64,000 bases of DNA. Origin: Arenimonas composti TR7-09 = DSM 18010. Its GTDB lineage: Bacteria; Pseudomonadota; Gammaproteobacteria; Xanthomonadales; Xanthomonadaceae. How positions within the stretch are numbered: the first letter of the stretch is position 1; every line of letters begins with the position of its first letter. The notes under the pieces are model-generated. The model saw only the letters and a program-made list of their open reading frames with translations, made no database searches and had not been told where the DNA came from. Shown one piece after another: positions 29,542-37,167 of this stretch. Where the stretch lies: positions 434,001-498,000 of the forward strand of contig NZ_AUFF01000003.1 of the NCBI RefSeq assembly GCF_000426365.1. The letters run 5' to 3'. The position numbers and the translations under genes are program-made.

Positions 29542-30168
29542 ATGGCCAGGAAGAAGTCCGACATCGAAAACCTCGACGAGCTGCTGTACCAGGCGCTGGA
29601 AACCGAGATCGGCGGCATCGCCGTCTACGAGAAGGCGATCGAATGCGCCGTCAACGACGACCTGCGCAAGGAGTGGGAGGAATACCTCGAGGAGACCCGC
29701 ACCCACCGCCAGGTGCTGCTGAACGTCTTCGAGCAGCTCGGCATGGATCCCGACGTGCGCACGCCGGGCCGCGAGGTCTGCAACCACATCGCGATGTCGC
29801 TCGTGCAGGCGATGACGATGGCGCAGGAAGCGGGTGACCCGGCCAAGGCCGAGATCGTCGCCGGCGAGTGCGTCGTGCACGCCGAGACCAAGGACCACAT
29901 GAACTGGGAACTGATCGGCATGGTCGCCGAGAAGGGCAGCGGCGACTTCACCGACGTGCTGAAGCAGGCCTACGAGGCGGTCGAGGATCAGGAAGACCAC
30001 CACATCTACCACTCGAAGGGCTGGACCCGCGAGCTGTGGATCCAGGCGCTCGGCATGCCGGCCGTGCTGCCGCCGCCGGAAGAGGTCAAGCAGGTCGAGA
30101 CGGCGATCGGTGCCTCGCGTGCCGAGCAGGCCCGCGACGACATGCTGCGCGGCCGCCGCAAGAACTGA
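29542..30168 (+). CDS. Ferritin-like di-iron protein
   Basis: A 208-residue helical protein of the ferritin/rubrerythrin-like superfamily. Glu and His pairs sit at helix positions expected for a di-iron site: TEIGGIAVYEKAIE (helix 1), EEYLEETRTHRQVL (helix 2, ExxxxxH), CVVHAETKDHMNWEL (helix 3) and VEDQEDHHIYHSKGW (helix 4). It may store iron or remove peroxide. The ATG at 29542 is chosen over an upstream frame because it begins the helix bundle. It follows the DUF2383 gene and precedes a SemiSWEET gene. Confidence 0.78.
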   Translation: MARKKSDIENLDELLYQALETEIGGIAVYEKAIECAVNDDLRKEWEEYLEETRTHRQVLLNVFEQLGMDPDVRTPGREVCNHIAMSLVQAMTMAQEAGDPAKAEIVAGECVVHAETKDHMNWELIGMVAEKGSGDFTDVLKQAYEAVEDQEDHHIYHSKGWTRELWIQALGMPAVLPPPEEVKQVETAIGASRAEQARDDMLRGRRKN

Positions 30169-30184
30169 CCGGCACGACTCCGCG

Positions 30185-30490
30185 ATGGAACCTGCGGACT
30201 GGCTCGGCTGGGGGGCGTCGGCGATCCTGCTGGCGACCCTCATCCGCCAGGTCGTCGTGCAGTGGCGCGAGCGCAGCACCGAGGGCGTCTCGAGCTGGCT
30301 CTTCGTCGGCCAGTGCGCGGCCAGCGTCGGCTTCCTGCTCTACAGCTGGCTGGTGGGCAATGCGGTGTTCGTGTTCACCAACGCCGCGATCCTGGCGACG
30401 GCGGTGATCGGGCAGCTGATCTTTCGGCGCAACCGGAGACTCGAGGAGCGAGGAGCGAGTAACGAGCGGAGAGTAACGAGTGGAGAGTGA
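30185..30490 (+). CDS. SemiSWEET-type PQ-loop membrane protein
   Basis: A 101-residue protein with three membrane helices (about 5-23, 38-58, 62-80) in the SemiSWEET/PQ-loop arrangement (GWGASAILLATLIRQVV, then STEGVSSWLFVGQCAAS). Such half-transporters dimerise to carry sugars; the substrate is unknown. The last 17 or so residues (EERGASNERRVTSGE) are encoded by an intergenic inverted repeat, so the natural C-terminus has probably been extended by insertion of the repeat. Confidence 0.75.
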   Translation: MEPADWLGWGASAILLATLIRQVVVQWRERSTEGVSSWLFVGQCAASVGFLLYSWLVGNAVFVFTNAAILATAVIGQLIFRRNRRLEERGASNERRVTSGE

Positions 30491-30592
30491 GGGCCCGCGC
30501 TGCGCGCGAATGCCGATGCCGCCGACTGCTTCCCGCGCAATAGCGCCAGCCCCTACTCGTTACTCGTTGCTCTCCACTCTCTACTCGCTCCG
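30440..30592. repeat. Inverted repeat with GAGCGAGTAACGAG arms
   Basis: The left arm (30440-30490) and right arm (30552-30592) are runs of GAGCGAG/GAGTAACGAG units in opposite orientation around a GC-rich centre. It is a relative of 4799-4910. The SemiSWEET TGA (30488-30490) and the S9 peptidase stop (30581-30583) both lie inside it. Confidence 0.85.
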
Positions 30593-32617
30593 CGGAATTT
30601 CCGCATTTTCCGTCCCATCCGCCCCCACCGGAATCCGCGCCGGCCGCGGTGCCGGCGCCGGCACCGGCGCGTTCTTCAGGTGCTCGTCGAGGAAGGCCAG
30701 CACGGCGCCGTAGCCGGCGATCTGGTTGGCCTTCTTGGTGAAGCCGTGGCCCTCGTCGGGGAACACCACGTACTCGACCGGCACGCCGTTCGCGCGCACC
30801 GCGGCGACCACGTCGTCGCTCTCGGGCTGGATCACGCGCGGGTCGTTGGCGCCCTGCAGCACCATCAGCGGCACGTCGATGTTGCCGGCGTGGTTCAGCG
30901 GCGAGGTCGCGAGCAGGAAGTCGCGCTGCGTCTCCGGGTTGCCGATCTCGCGGTACAGGGCCTCGCGGAAGGACTCCCAGTACGGCGGGATCGATTCCAG
31001 CGTGCGCACCCAGTTGGCGACGCCGAAGATGTCGACGCCGGCGCGGAACTCGCCCGGGTGGTAGGCCAGCGCCGCCAGCACCATGTAGCCGCCATAGCTG
31101 CCGCCGATCACGCCGATGCGGTCGGGGTCCACGTAGTCCTGCTGCGCCAGCCAGCGCTTCGCCTCGATCACGTCCCACAGCGGCTCACGGCCATGGCGGC
31201 CGTCGTCGGCGGCGTAGAAGGTCTTGCCGTAGCCGCTGCTGCCGCGGTTGTTGATGCCCAGCACCACGTAGCCGTGGTTGGCGAGGAACTGCTGCACCTG
31301 CGCGAATGCGCGCGTGGTCTGCCCGCCCGGGCCGCCGTGTACCCACACCAGCGCCGGCGCGCGGTTGTCGGCGCTGGCCTGGTGCGGCTTCCACAGGATG
31401 TTGGGGATCTGCAGGCCGTCGAAGGACGGGAAGCGCACGACCTGGCTGTCGACGAGGTCGGCGGCGTCGATCGCCGGGTTCAGTGCCCGCGTCAGCGCCC
31501 GCGGCTCGCCGCCGAGGTCGAGCACGTACAGGTCGCTCGGCTGGCGGTCGCCGTTGAGGTAGAAGGCCAGGCGCGCGTCGGAGCGGCCGATGCGCAGGTT
31601 GCGGATCTCGCCGCCGGGCAGTTCCGGCAGCGCCACTTCGGTGTTCGTCGTGGTGTCGAACAGCTGCACGCCGGTGCTGCCGTCGACATTGGTCGACACC
31701 GCCAGGTAGCGGCCGCTGTCCGACAGCGCGGCGTCGACGATGTCCCAGTCGGCGGAGCGCACGTCCTCGTGCGTCCAGTCGCGGGTGGAGACGCGGCGCA
31801 GCGCCGCGAACTCGCCGGCGTCGTTGGCGGTGTAATAGAGCCACTCGCCGTCCGGGCTGAAGTCCTGCGCGGCGAAGATCGCGTCGCCGGTGTGCTCCGA
31901 GACCTTCGTCGCCTTGCCGGTGGCCAGCTCGACGACGTGGAGGTCGCCGTCGTTGGTGGTGTTGGGGTCGGCGAAGGCGGCGAAGCGGCCGTCCGGCGAC
32001 ACCTCCGACGGCTCCCAGCCCTGGTCGTTGCGGAACACCAGTTCGCGCGCGTAACCGTCGCTGGCGTAGCGGTAGAGGTCGAAGAAGCGCGGGTCGCGTT
32101 CGTTGCTCACGACCCAGAAGTGGTCGCCGTCGCCGCTGAAGCCGAGGAAGTCGGCCTTGAGCGCGTGCTCCGGGCCGGTGCCCGGGGTCAGGTCGGTCTC
32201 GCTGCCGTCGGCGGCGATCACGTAGAGGTGGTCGAGTTCGTCGCCGCCCTTGTCGCGGGCGATCAGGATGCGGTCGTCGTTCGGGAAGAAGGACACCGCC
32301 CAGCTGTTGTCGGTGGTGGAGTTCGTGACCGGCATCCAGTCGCCGCCTTCGACCGGCACCGTGAAGACGTTCCAGACGCCGTCGCGGTTGGCGGCGAACA
32401 GCAGCTTCGACTCGTCGCCGTTGAAGGACACGCCGCCCATCTGGGTGCTGGCGACGAATTCCTCGATCGTGTACTGCCGCGACGGCCGGGCGACGGCCTC
32501 GGCGGCCGCCGCGGCCGTGCCGCCGCTGGCGGGCCCGCTGCCGCGCTCGCAGGCGGCCAGCGACAGCGCGGCCGCGAGCGCGGCCAGGGCAAGGATCAGG
32601 TGGCGGCTCGGGCGCAT
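30581..32617 (-). CDS. S9-family prolyl-oligopeptidase-like lipoprotein
   Basis: A 678-residue peptidase with an N-terminal lipoprotein signal (lipobox SLAAC, around residue 18), a beta-propeller (about 45-400) and a C-terminal alpha/beta hydrolase domain. The catalytic Ser is in GGSYGGYM, the Asp in GANDPRV and the His in DEGHGF. It resembles dipeptidyl- or acylaminoacyl-peptidases that trim peptides in the periplasm. The start at 32617 gives the lipoprotein signal; the stop lies in the inverted repeat. Length is normal. Confidence 0.9.
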   Translation of the reverse strand: MRPSRHLILALAALAAALSLAACERGSGPASGGTAAAAAEAVARPSRQYTIEEFVASTQMGGVSFNGDESKLLFAANRDGVWNVFTVPVEGGDWMPVTNSTTDNSWAVSFFPNDDRILIARDKGGDELDHLYVIAADGSETDLTPGTGPEHALKADFLGFSGDGDHFWVVSNERDPRFFDLYRYASDGYARELVFRNDQGWEPSEVSPDGRFAAFADPNTTNDGDLHVVELATGKATKVSEHTGDAIFAAQDFSPDGEWLYYTANDAGEFAALRRVSTRDWTHEDVRSADWDIVDAALSDSGRYLAVSTNVDGSTGVQLFDTTTNTEVALPELPGGEIRNLRIGRSDARLAFYLNGDRQPSDLYVLDLGGEPRALTRALNPAIDAADLVDSQVVRFPSFDGLQIPNILWKPHQASADNRAPALVWVHGGPGGQTTRAFAQVQQFLANHGYVVLGINNRGSSGYGKTFYAADDGRHGREPLWDVIEAKRWLAQQDYVDPDRIGVIGGSYGGYMVLAALAYHPGEFRAGVDIFGVANWVRTLESIPPYWESFREALYREIGNPETQRDFLLATSPLNHAGNIDVPLMVLQGANDPRVIQPESDDVVAAVRANGVPVEYVVFPDEGHGFTKKANQIAGYGAVLAFLDEHLKNAPVPAPAPRPARIPVGADGTENAEIPRSE

Positions 32618-32683
32618 GCGGACTCCGGGGCGGTCGGCGGTGGATGCGCCGATCCTATCCCGACGTGAAGACAATCCAGAAAC

Positions 32684-32875
32684 TCACGCGTTCGGCGGCC
32701 GCCGCTGCTCGCGGCGTTCCCGTGCCCGCGCCAGGATCCGCCGCTTCTCGTCTGCGTCGGCCGCGTGCCAGGCGACGATCTCGTCGATGTGGCGGCCGCA
32801 GCCGAGGCATACCGAAGCGTCGTCGAGGCAGCAGTTGCGCACGCAGGGCGAGCGTGGTTCGTCGGCGGTCGTCAT
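32684..32875 (-). CDS. DUF1289 small cysteine-rich protein
   Basis: A 63-residue protein with the DUF1289 cysteine pattern (SPCVRNCCLDDASVCLGCGR), a likely metal or Fe-S site, followed by a helical Arg-rich tail. Function unknown. The ATG at 32875 fits the family's usual start. It precedes the S9 peptidase on the same strand and is divergent from the sigma-54 regulator. Confidence 0.8.
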   Translation of the reverse strand: MTTADEPRSPCVRNCCLDDASVCLGCGRHIDEIVAWHAADADEKRRILARARERREQRRPPNA

Positions 32876-32996
32876 CGTTTCCGGATTGCAATGCGCACGG
32901 TCGGGCACGCGCGGTGAATGCGCATCCTCACGCGACCTAGACCCGCCCGCAACATCCGCTGCGACAGAATCGCCGCACCCCCGGAGCAAGACGACG

Positions 32997-34427
32997 ATGA
33001 CCGCAACGCAGTCCCCCGCCTCACGGCGCGTGGCGATCGTGACGACGCCTGCGCCCACCCTGTTCATCCTCGACGACGACGTCGGCTTCGTGCATGCGGC
33101 CGCCGAACTCGCGCGCGCGCACGGCTGGGAGATCACCATCGCCGGCACGCTCGAGCAAGCACGCGCGCGCCTCGCCTCGGCGCAGTTCGACCTCGCCCTG
33201 CTCGACCTCAACCTGCCCGACGGCGACGGCCTCGCGCTGATCGACGCGATCGACCTCGGCCGCACCCAGGTCGTGCTCTGCACCGGGCGGCCGACGGTGG
33301 ATTCGGCGCTGAAGGCCTTGCGCGTGCACGTCGCCGACTACCTGGTCAAACCGCTGCACGCCAGCCAGTTCACCGCCCTGCTCGACACCGCCGCGCGCCG
33401 CCGCCCGGCGACGGCTTGCGCCCCCGGCCGCGACTGGCACGGCATCGCCGGCGAATCGAAGGCGATCCGCGAACTGCGCCGGCAGGTGCAGCGGGTGGCG
33501 CCGACCGATGCCGCGGTGTTCGTCGAGGGCGAGAGCGGCACCGGCAAGGAACTCGTGGCCGGCGCGATCCACGCCGAGAGCGGCCGCCGCGGCGCCTTCG
33601 TCGCGATCAACTGCGGCGCGGTGCCGGCCGACCTGCTCGCGACCGAGCTGTTCGGGCACGAGCGCGGCAGCTTCACCGGCGCCACCGGCCGCCACATCGG
33701 CGTGTTCGAACAGGCCCAGGGCGGCACCCTGTTCCTCGACGAGATCACCGAGATGCCGGCGAAGCTGCAGGTGCACCTGCTGCGGGCGCTGGAGTCGCGG
33801 CGCATCCGCCGCGTCGGCGGCAGCGACGACATCGCCGTCGACGTGCGCATCGTCAGCGCGACCAACCGGCCGTTCGCCGACGCGATCCGCGAAGGCCGCC
33901 TGCGCGAGGACCTGTACTACCGCCTCGCCGAATTCCCGCTGGCGGTGCCGCCGCTGCGCGAACGCCCGGACGACATCCTGCTGATCGCCGACGTCTTCCT
34001 GCAGCGCCTCAACGCCCGCCACGACGTCTGCCGCCGGCTGTCGCAGGACGGCGCCGAGCGGCTGCTGCGGCACGGCTGGCCCGGCAACGTTCGCGAGCTG
34101 AAGAACGTGCTGCAGCGCGCCTTCATCCTCGCCGAGGACGAACTGGTGACGCCGGTGCCGGGCGCCGGCGCCACCGACGCGCCGCTGGCCGAAACCCAGG
34201 GCACGATCACCTTCGCGGTCGGCACGCCGATGCACGAGATCGAGCGGCGGATGCTGTTCAAGACCCTGGCCTATTTCGACAACAACAAGGCGCGCGCGGC
34301 GCAGGCGCTCGGCATCACCACGAAGACGATCTACAACCGCCTGCACGCCTACCGCAGCGCCGGCATCCCGGTGACCGAAGGGGAACCCGCCGGCGCGCGC
34401 CGCGGGACCGACCATGACGAGGCCTGA
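32997..34427 (+). CDS. Sigma-54-dependent response regulator (NtrC family)
   Basis: A 476-residue activator: receiver domain (acceptor D70 in LLDLNLPDGDG), AAA+ domain with Walker A GESGTGKE (around residue 180) and GSFTGA in place of the usual GAFTGA sigma-54 contact loop (around 223), and a Fis-type helix-turn-helix (KARAAQALGITTKTIYNRLH, around 440). GGAG precedes the ATG. It should work with RpoN on -24/-12 promoters; four such sites lie within 13 kb. It overlaps the small histidine-box gene, and no full kinase is adjacent. Confidence 0.92.
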   Translation: MTATQSPASRRVAIVTTPAPTLFILDDDVGFVHAAAELARAHGWEITIAGTLEQARARLASAQFDLALLDLNLPDGDGLALIDAIDLGRTQVVLCTGRPTVDSALKALRVHVADYLVKPLHASQFTALLDTAARRRPATACAPGRDWHGIAGESKAIRELRRQVQRVAPTDAAVFVEGESGTGKELVAGAIHAESGRRGAFVAINCGAVPADLLATELFGHERGSFTGATGRHIGVFEQAQGGTLFLDEITEMPAKLQVHLLRALESRRIRRVGGSDDIAVDVRIVSATNRPFADAIREGRLREDLYYRLAEFPLAVPPLRERPDDILLIADVFLQRLNARHDVCRRLSQDGAERLLRHGWPGNVRELKNVLQRAFILAEDELVTPVPGAGATDAPLAETQGTITFAVGTPMHEIERRMLFKTLAYFDNNKARAAQALGITTKTIYNRLHAYRSAGIPVTEGEPAGARRGTDHDEA

Positions 34428-34647
34428 GCCACCGGGGGCAGCGGACGACGAGACCGCAGCGTCCGCCGCGCGCCTGCTGCACGACCTGCGCAACCGGCTC
34501 GGCTCGCTGCTGCTCAATGCCGAGGTGCTGATCGCGCGCCTGCCGGAAGGCGAGCGCGAATCGGCCTCGGCGCGTCACCTGGTCGCCGACGGGCGCCGGT
34601 GCGCGGCGCTGATCATGCAGCTCGAGGAAAGCCTGAAGCAGCGGTGA
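34414..34647 (+). CDS. Stand-alone histidine-box (DHp-like) protein
   Basis: A 77-residue protein resembling only the dimerisation/phosphoacceptor part of a histidine kinase: RLLHDLRNRLGSLLLNAEVL (H23) matches the H-box, followed by a second helix (ADGRRCAALIMQLEESLKQR). There is no ATPase domain. The start lies inside the 3' end of the sigma-54 regulator gene (14-base overlap), so the two are cotranslated. It may relay or drain phosphoryl groups to that regulator. This is inference; the H-box match is by eye. Confidence 0.65.
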   Translation: MTRPEPPGAADDETAASAARLLHDLRNRLGSLLLNAEVLIARLPEGERESASARHLVADGRRCAALIMQLEESLKQR

Positions 34648-34650
34648 CGC

Positions 34651-34773
34651 TCAGCCCTCCGGCTCGCCCTTCTGGAAGTAGTAGAAGCCGAGTCCGAAGA
34701 TGATCACCGGCAGGGCGATCGCCACCACGCCCTGCTCCGCCACGCGGCCGGCCGCCGCTGGCTGCGGCGGCAT
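34651..34773 (-). CDS. Possible 40-residue single-span membrane protein
   Basis: A short frame encodes about 40 residues: an Ala-rich start (MPPQPAAAGRVAEQG), one membrane helix (VVAIALPVIIFGLGFYYF) and a charged tail QKGEPEG. The sharp hydrophobic segment with aromatic end supports a real micro-protein. It is convergent with the histidine-box gene, three bases from its stop. No strong ribosome site is visible. Confidence 0.45.
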   Translation of the reverse strand: MPPQPAAAGRVAEQGVVAIALPVIIFGLGFYYFQKGEPEG

Positions 34774-34938
34774 CCGCTGCGTCGCCGCAGGCCGCGCAGA
34801 CTAGCCGACGCCGGCGGCCGCCGCCTAGCCGTCCGAAGGACCGATGGCGGGCGACGTCATTCCGCCTTCCCCGACACGTCCTCGCCGAAGTCCTTCAGCG
34901 CGCCGGCGGCCGGTGCAGTTCGCGCCGCACGACCAGCT
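34774..34938. other. Intergenic stretch with a possible gene remnant
   Basis: On the minus strand a frame ending at 34857 reads AAGALKDFGEDVSGKAE before a stop, with charge pattern like a protein tail, but no start with a ribosome site precedes it. It may be the end of a decayed gene or a frameshifted end of the secreted protein at 34939-35118. Nothing else is supported. Confidence 0.3.
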
Positions 34939-35118
34939 TCAGCCCCGACATACCGCGTCGACCGCGCACACTTTGACGTCGACTTCGGCTTCGTCCATGC
35001 GCAGCATGATGCCGCCGAGCGAGAGTTCGTCGACGGCGATTTTCGGGTCGTCGGCGCGCGCGGTCGTCGACGCGATGGACGCGAACAGCAGGGTCAGGCA
35101 GGCGAGGTGTTGCGGCAT
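34939..35118 (-). CDS. Small secreted hypothetical protein
   Basis: A 59-residue protein with a signal peptide (MPQHLACLTLLFASIASTTA, cleavage near ARADD) and a 35-residue acidic mature part with two Cys at the end (VKVCAVDAVCRG). A GGGAGC site lies six bases before the ATG. Family unknown. It lies downstream of the short-chain dehydrogenase on the same strand. Confidence 0.55.
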   Translation of the reverse strand: MPQHLACLTLLFASIASTTARADDPKIAVDELSLGGIMLRMDEAEVDVKVCAVDAVCRG

Positions 35119-35195
35119 GGCGGCGCTCCCCGGGTTGGCCCGGGACATCCTACGCCCGGGCCGGCGCGCCCGCCCGCGCGGCAGGCGTCCGCGGA

Positions 35196-36062
35196 TCAGC
35201 CGCCGAGGAACGAGCCGCCGTTGACGTGCAGCACCTGGCCGGTGATGAAGGCGCCGTCGGCACTCGCCAGCAGCACGTACACCGGCGCGATCTCCGCCGG
35301 CTGGCCGGCACGCCCGAGCAGGGTGTTGCTGCCGAACTTCGCGACCTTGTCGGGCGGGAAGCTGGCGGGGATCAGCGGCGTCCACACCGGTCCGGGCGCG
35401 ACCGCATTGACGCGGATGCCGCGATCGGCGAGCGCCTGCGCGAAGGACTTCGTCATCGCCGCGATCGCGCCCTTGGTGCCGGCGTAGTCGAGCAGGCTCT
35501 CGTGGCCGCGCGCGCCGGTCACCGAACCGGTGTTGATCACCGCCGCGCCCTCGCCCAGATGCGGCAGTGCCGCGACCAGCACGTTGTAGTAGCTGAAGAC
35601 GTTGGTCTCGAAGGTGCGCCGGATCTGCGCCGCCTTCAGGTCTTCCGGCTCGGCGGTCTCGTGCTGCTCGCCGCAGTTGTTGACGAGCACGTCGAGGCCG
35701 CCGAAGGCGCGCACGACCCGGTTCACCGCGGTGCGGCAGTTGCGTTCGTTCGCGAGGTCGGTGGCGAGCAGCAGGCAGCGCCCGCCCTCGGCCTCGACCA
35801 GCCGCTTCGTCTCGCGGGCGTCCTCGTTCTCCTCGAGGTAGGCGATTGCAATATCCGCGCCCTCGCGGGCGAAATGCACGGCCACGGCACGGCCGATGCC
35901 GCTGTCGCCACCGGTGATGAAGCAACGCCGGCCCTGCAGCTTGCCGCTGCCGCGGTAGTCGTCGCGGATCGTCACCGGCGCGGGTGTCATCGCCTTCTGC
36001 CGGCCGGGCTGGCGGGACTGCTTCTGCGCGGGGCGCAGCTTGCGCGTGGACTTCGACTTCAT
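35196..36062 (-). CDS. Short-chain dehydrogenase/reductase (YghA/YhdF-like)
   Basis: A 288-residue SDR with a basic N-terminal extension (residues 1-25). The cofactor motif is TGGDSGIG (around residue 50), the catalytic pair DYAGTKG (Tyr and Lys) is near 191 and Ser is in NTGSVTG. This long subgroup (YghA of E. coli, YhdF of Bacillus) is often stress-induced. It follows the gene at 36075-36323 by 12 bases, so it should be transcribed from the same sigma-54-like promoter. Substrate unknown. Confidence 0.88.
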   Translation of the reverse strand: MKSKSTRKLRPAQKQSRQPGRQKAMTPAPVTIRDDYRGSGKLQGRRCFITGGDSGIGRAVAVHFAREGADIAIAYLEENEDARETKRLVEAEGGRCLLLATDLANERNCRTAVNRVVRAFGGLDVLVNNCGEQHETAEPEDLKAAQIRRTFETNVFSYYNVLVAALPHLGEGAAVINTGSVTGARGHESLLDYAGTKGAIAAMTKSFAQALADRGIRVNAVAPGPVWTPLIPASFPPDKVAKFGSNTLLGRAGQPAEIAPVYVLLASADGAFITGQVLHVNGGSFLGG

Positions 36063-36074
36063 TAGCGGCTCCGC

Positions 36075-36323
36075 TTACATCGTCAGGAAGGAATTTCGCG
36101 GTCTCGGGATCGCCACCTCGACGTCGTCGTCGCGCCCGTCGAAATACTCGGCGGGAACGATCTGCCGCGACTCCGGCGCCTCCAGCAGCTGGCGCAGGCT
36201 GTCGTGGGCCGCGGCCGCGAACGTGCCGTGGCCCTCGGCCGCCGAGAACACCACCAGGTGCACCAGCGCATCGATCGCATCGGCCGCGGCCTGCGGCAGG
36301 GTCTGGGCTTCGCGGACGCTCAT
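36075..36323 (-). CDS. Small hypothetical protein, first gene of an SDR operon
   Basis: An 82-residue soluble protein, helical at its N-terminus (AQTLPQAAADAIDALVHLVV) and acidic at the C-terminus (VPAEYFDGRDDDVEVAIPRP). Family not recognised. The ATG at 36323 has AGGAGA seven bases upstream. A sigma-54-like promoter lies 34 bases before the start. The SDR gene follows after 12 bases. Confidence 0.65.
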   Translation of the reverse strand: MSVREAQTLPQAAADAIDALVHLVVFSAAEGHGTFAAAAHDSLRQLLEAPESRQIVPAEYFDGRDDDVEVAIPRPRNSFLTM

Positions 36324-36357
36324 GGGGTTCTCCTCGCGGTGATCCTTCCGTGGTGCC

Positions 36358-36373
36358 TGCATCGTCCGTGCCA
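36358..36373 (-). promoter_or_regulatory. Predicted sigma-54 promoter, minus strand
   Basis: Read on the minus strand: TGGCACGGACGATGCA, with TGGCAC and TGCA spaced so that GG and GC are ten bases apart. Only the first base of the -12 element deviates (A for T). It lies 34 bases upstream of the ATG at 36323 and back-to-back with the plus-strand site at 36455. Confidence 0.65.
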
Positions 36374-36454
36374 ACCGGCGGCGGCCGGCACGCCTTTCCC
36401 CCCGCTCGGAGGCGGCCGGATCCGTGCCGAAAAAGCTTCCCCGCCGCCGCCCGG

Positions 36455-36470
36455 TGGCACGCGTGTTGCA
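36455..36470 (+). promoter_or_regulatory. Predicted sigma-54 promoter, plus strand
   Basis: TGGCACGCGTGTTGCA is a full match to the -24/-12 consensus (TGGCAC, five bases, TTGCA; GG-N10-GC). It lies 43 bases before the ATG at 36514. Together with the site at 36358 it makes a divergent sigma-54 promoter pair, with about 80 bases between them for a shared activator site. Confidence 0.72.
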
Positions 36471-36513
36471 GCGGTTCGGGTGAGCGCGCCGGTTGCGCGC
36501 GAAGGAGAACGTC

Positions 36514-37167
36514 ATGGCACGACAGGACACTGCAGGCGAGCGCGAGCGACCGTTGCCGGTCGCCGATCGGGGCCAGTCGTACGAGCGCGCCGGTGCGAAG
36601 GATTTCGAGGACGAGAACTTCGGTGCCGGCGGCGATTACCGCGGCGAGCGCGACTTCGGCGGCTTCAGCGACCAGGACTACGGCAGCCAGGGCTATTCGG
36701 GCCAGGGCTACGGCGACCGCAGCTATGGCGATCCCGACTACGGCGGCCAGACCTTCGCGCGGCGCGGTGGCGGCGAGCAGGGCGACGACGGCGCCCAGGC
36801 CGCGGAACCCCAGGCGCCCGAACTGGCGGAAGGCACGTGTGGTTTCGCGCACCATTCCGCCGCCTACGCCGACCACGGGCGCGGCTACGGCGACCAGGGC
36901 TTCGCCGGACTGACCTACGGCGACCACGGCTCGGCACCGGCGGACGCCGGCAGAGGCCAGGGCTTCGGCGGCCAGAACTACGACGGCAAGGGGCGCATCC
37001 GCGTGCCGAGCGACGACATGACCACCGCCGCGCAGCCACGCCCGGACGCTCAGGACGAGGAATTCGCGCACGCGTCCGAGGCCGACGGTGACGATCGCGG
37101 GAGCAGCGGCCGCCCGGGCGAGGCCGGTGAGGCCGGCACCGGCGACGGCGACGAGGAGGAATCGTGA
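36514..37167 (+). CDS. Gly/Tyr/Asp-rich low-complexity hydrophilic protein
   Basis: A 217-residue soluble, acidic protein dominated by Gly, Asp, Tyr, Gln, Glu and Ala. Residues about 35-80 are repeats of the type DYGSQGYSGQGYGDRSYGDP, with further copies near 120-155 (GYGDQGFAGLTYGDHG). One Cys (TCGFAHH). No signal or membrane segment and no known domain. It resembles the repeat region of the BON protein at 21912-22805 and, like it, follows a sigma-54-like promoter. AAGGAG precedes the ATG. Such disordered proteins often protect against drying or form gels; this is a guess. Confidence 0.75.
   Translation: MARQDTAGERERPLPVADRGQSYERAGAKDFEDENFGAGGDYRGERDFGGFSDQDYGSQGYSGQGYGDRSYGDPDYGGQTFARRGGGEQGDDGAQAAEPQAPELAEGTCGFAHHSAAYADHGRGYGDQGFAGLTYGDHGSAPADAGRGQGFGGQNYDGKGRIRVPSDDMTTAAQPRPDAQDEEFAHASEADGDDRGSSGRPGEAGEAGTGDGDEEES

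Noticed and set aside
33436-33452. TGGCACGGCATCGCC, a sigma-54-like -24 element
   Set aside because: It lies inside the sigma-54 regulator gene and the -12 part does not match.
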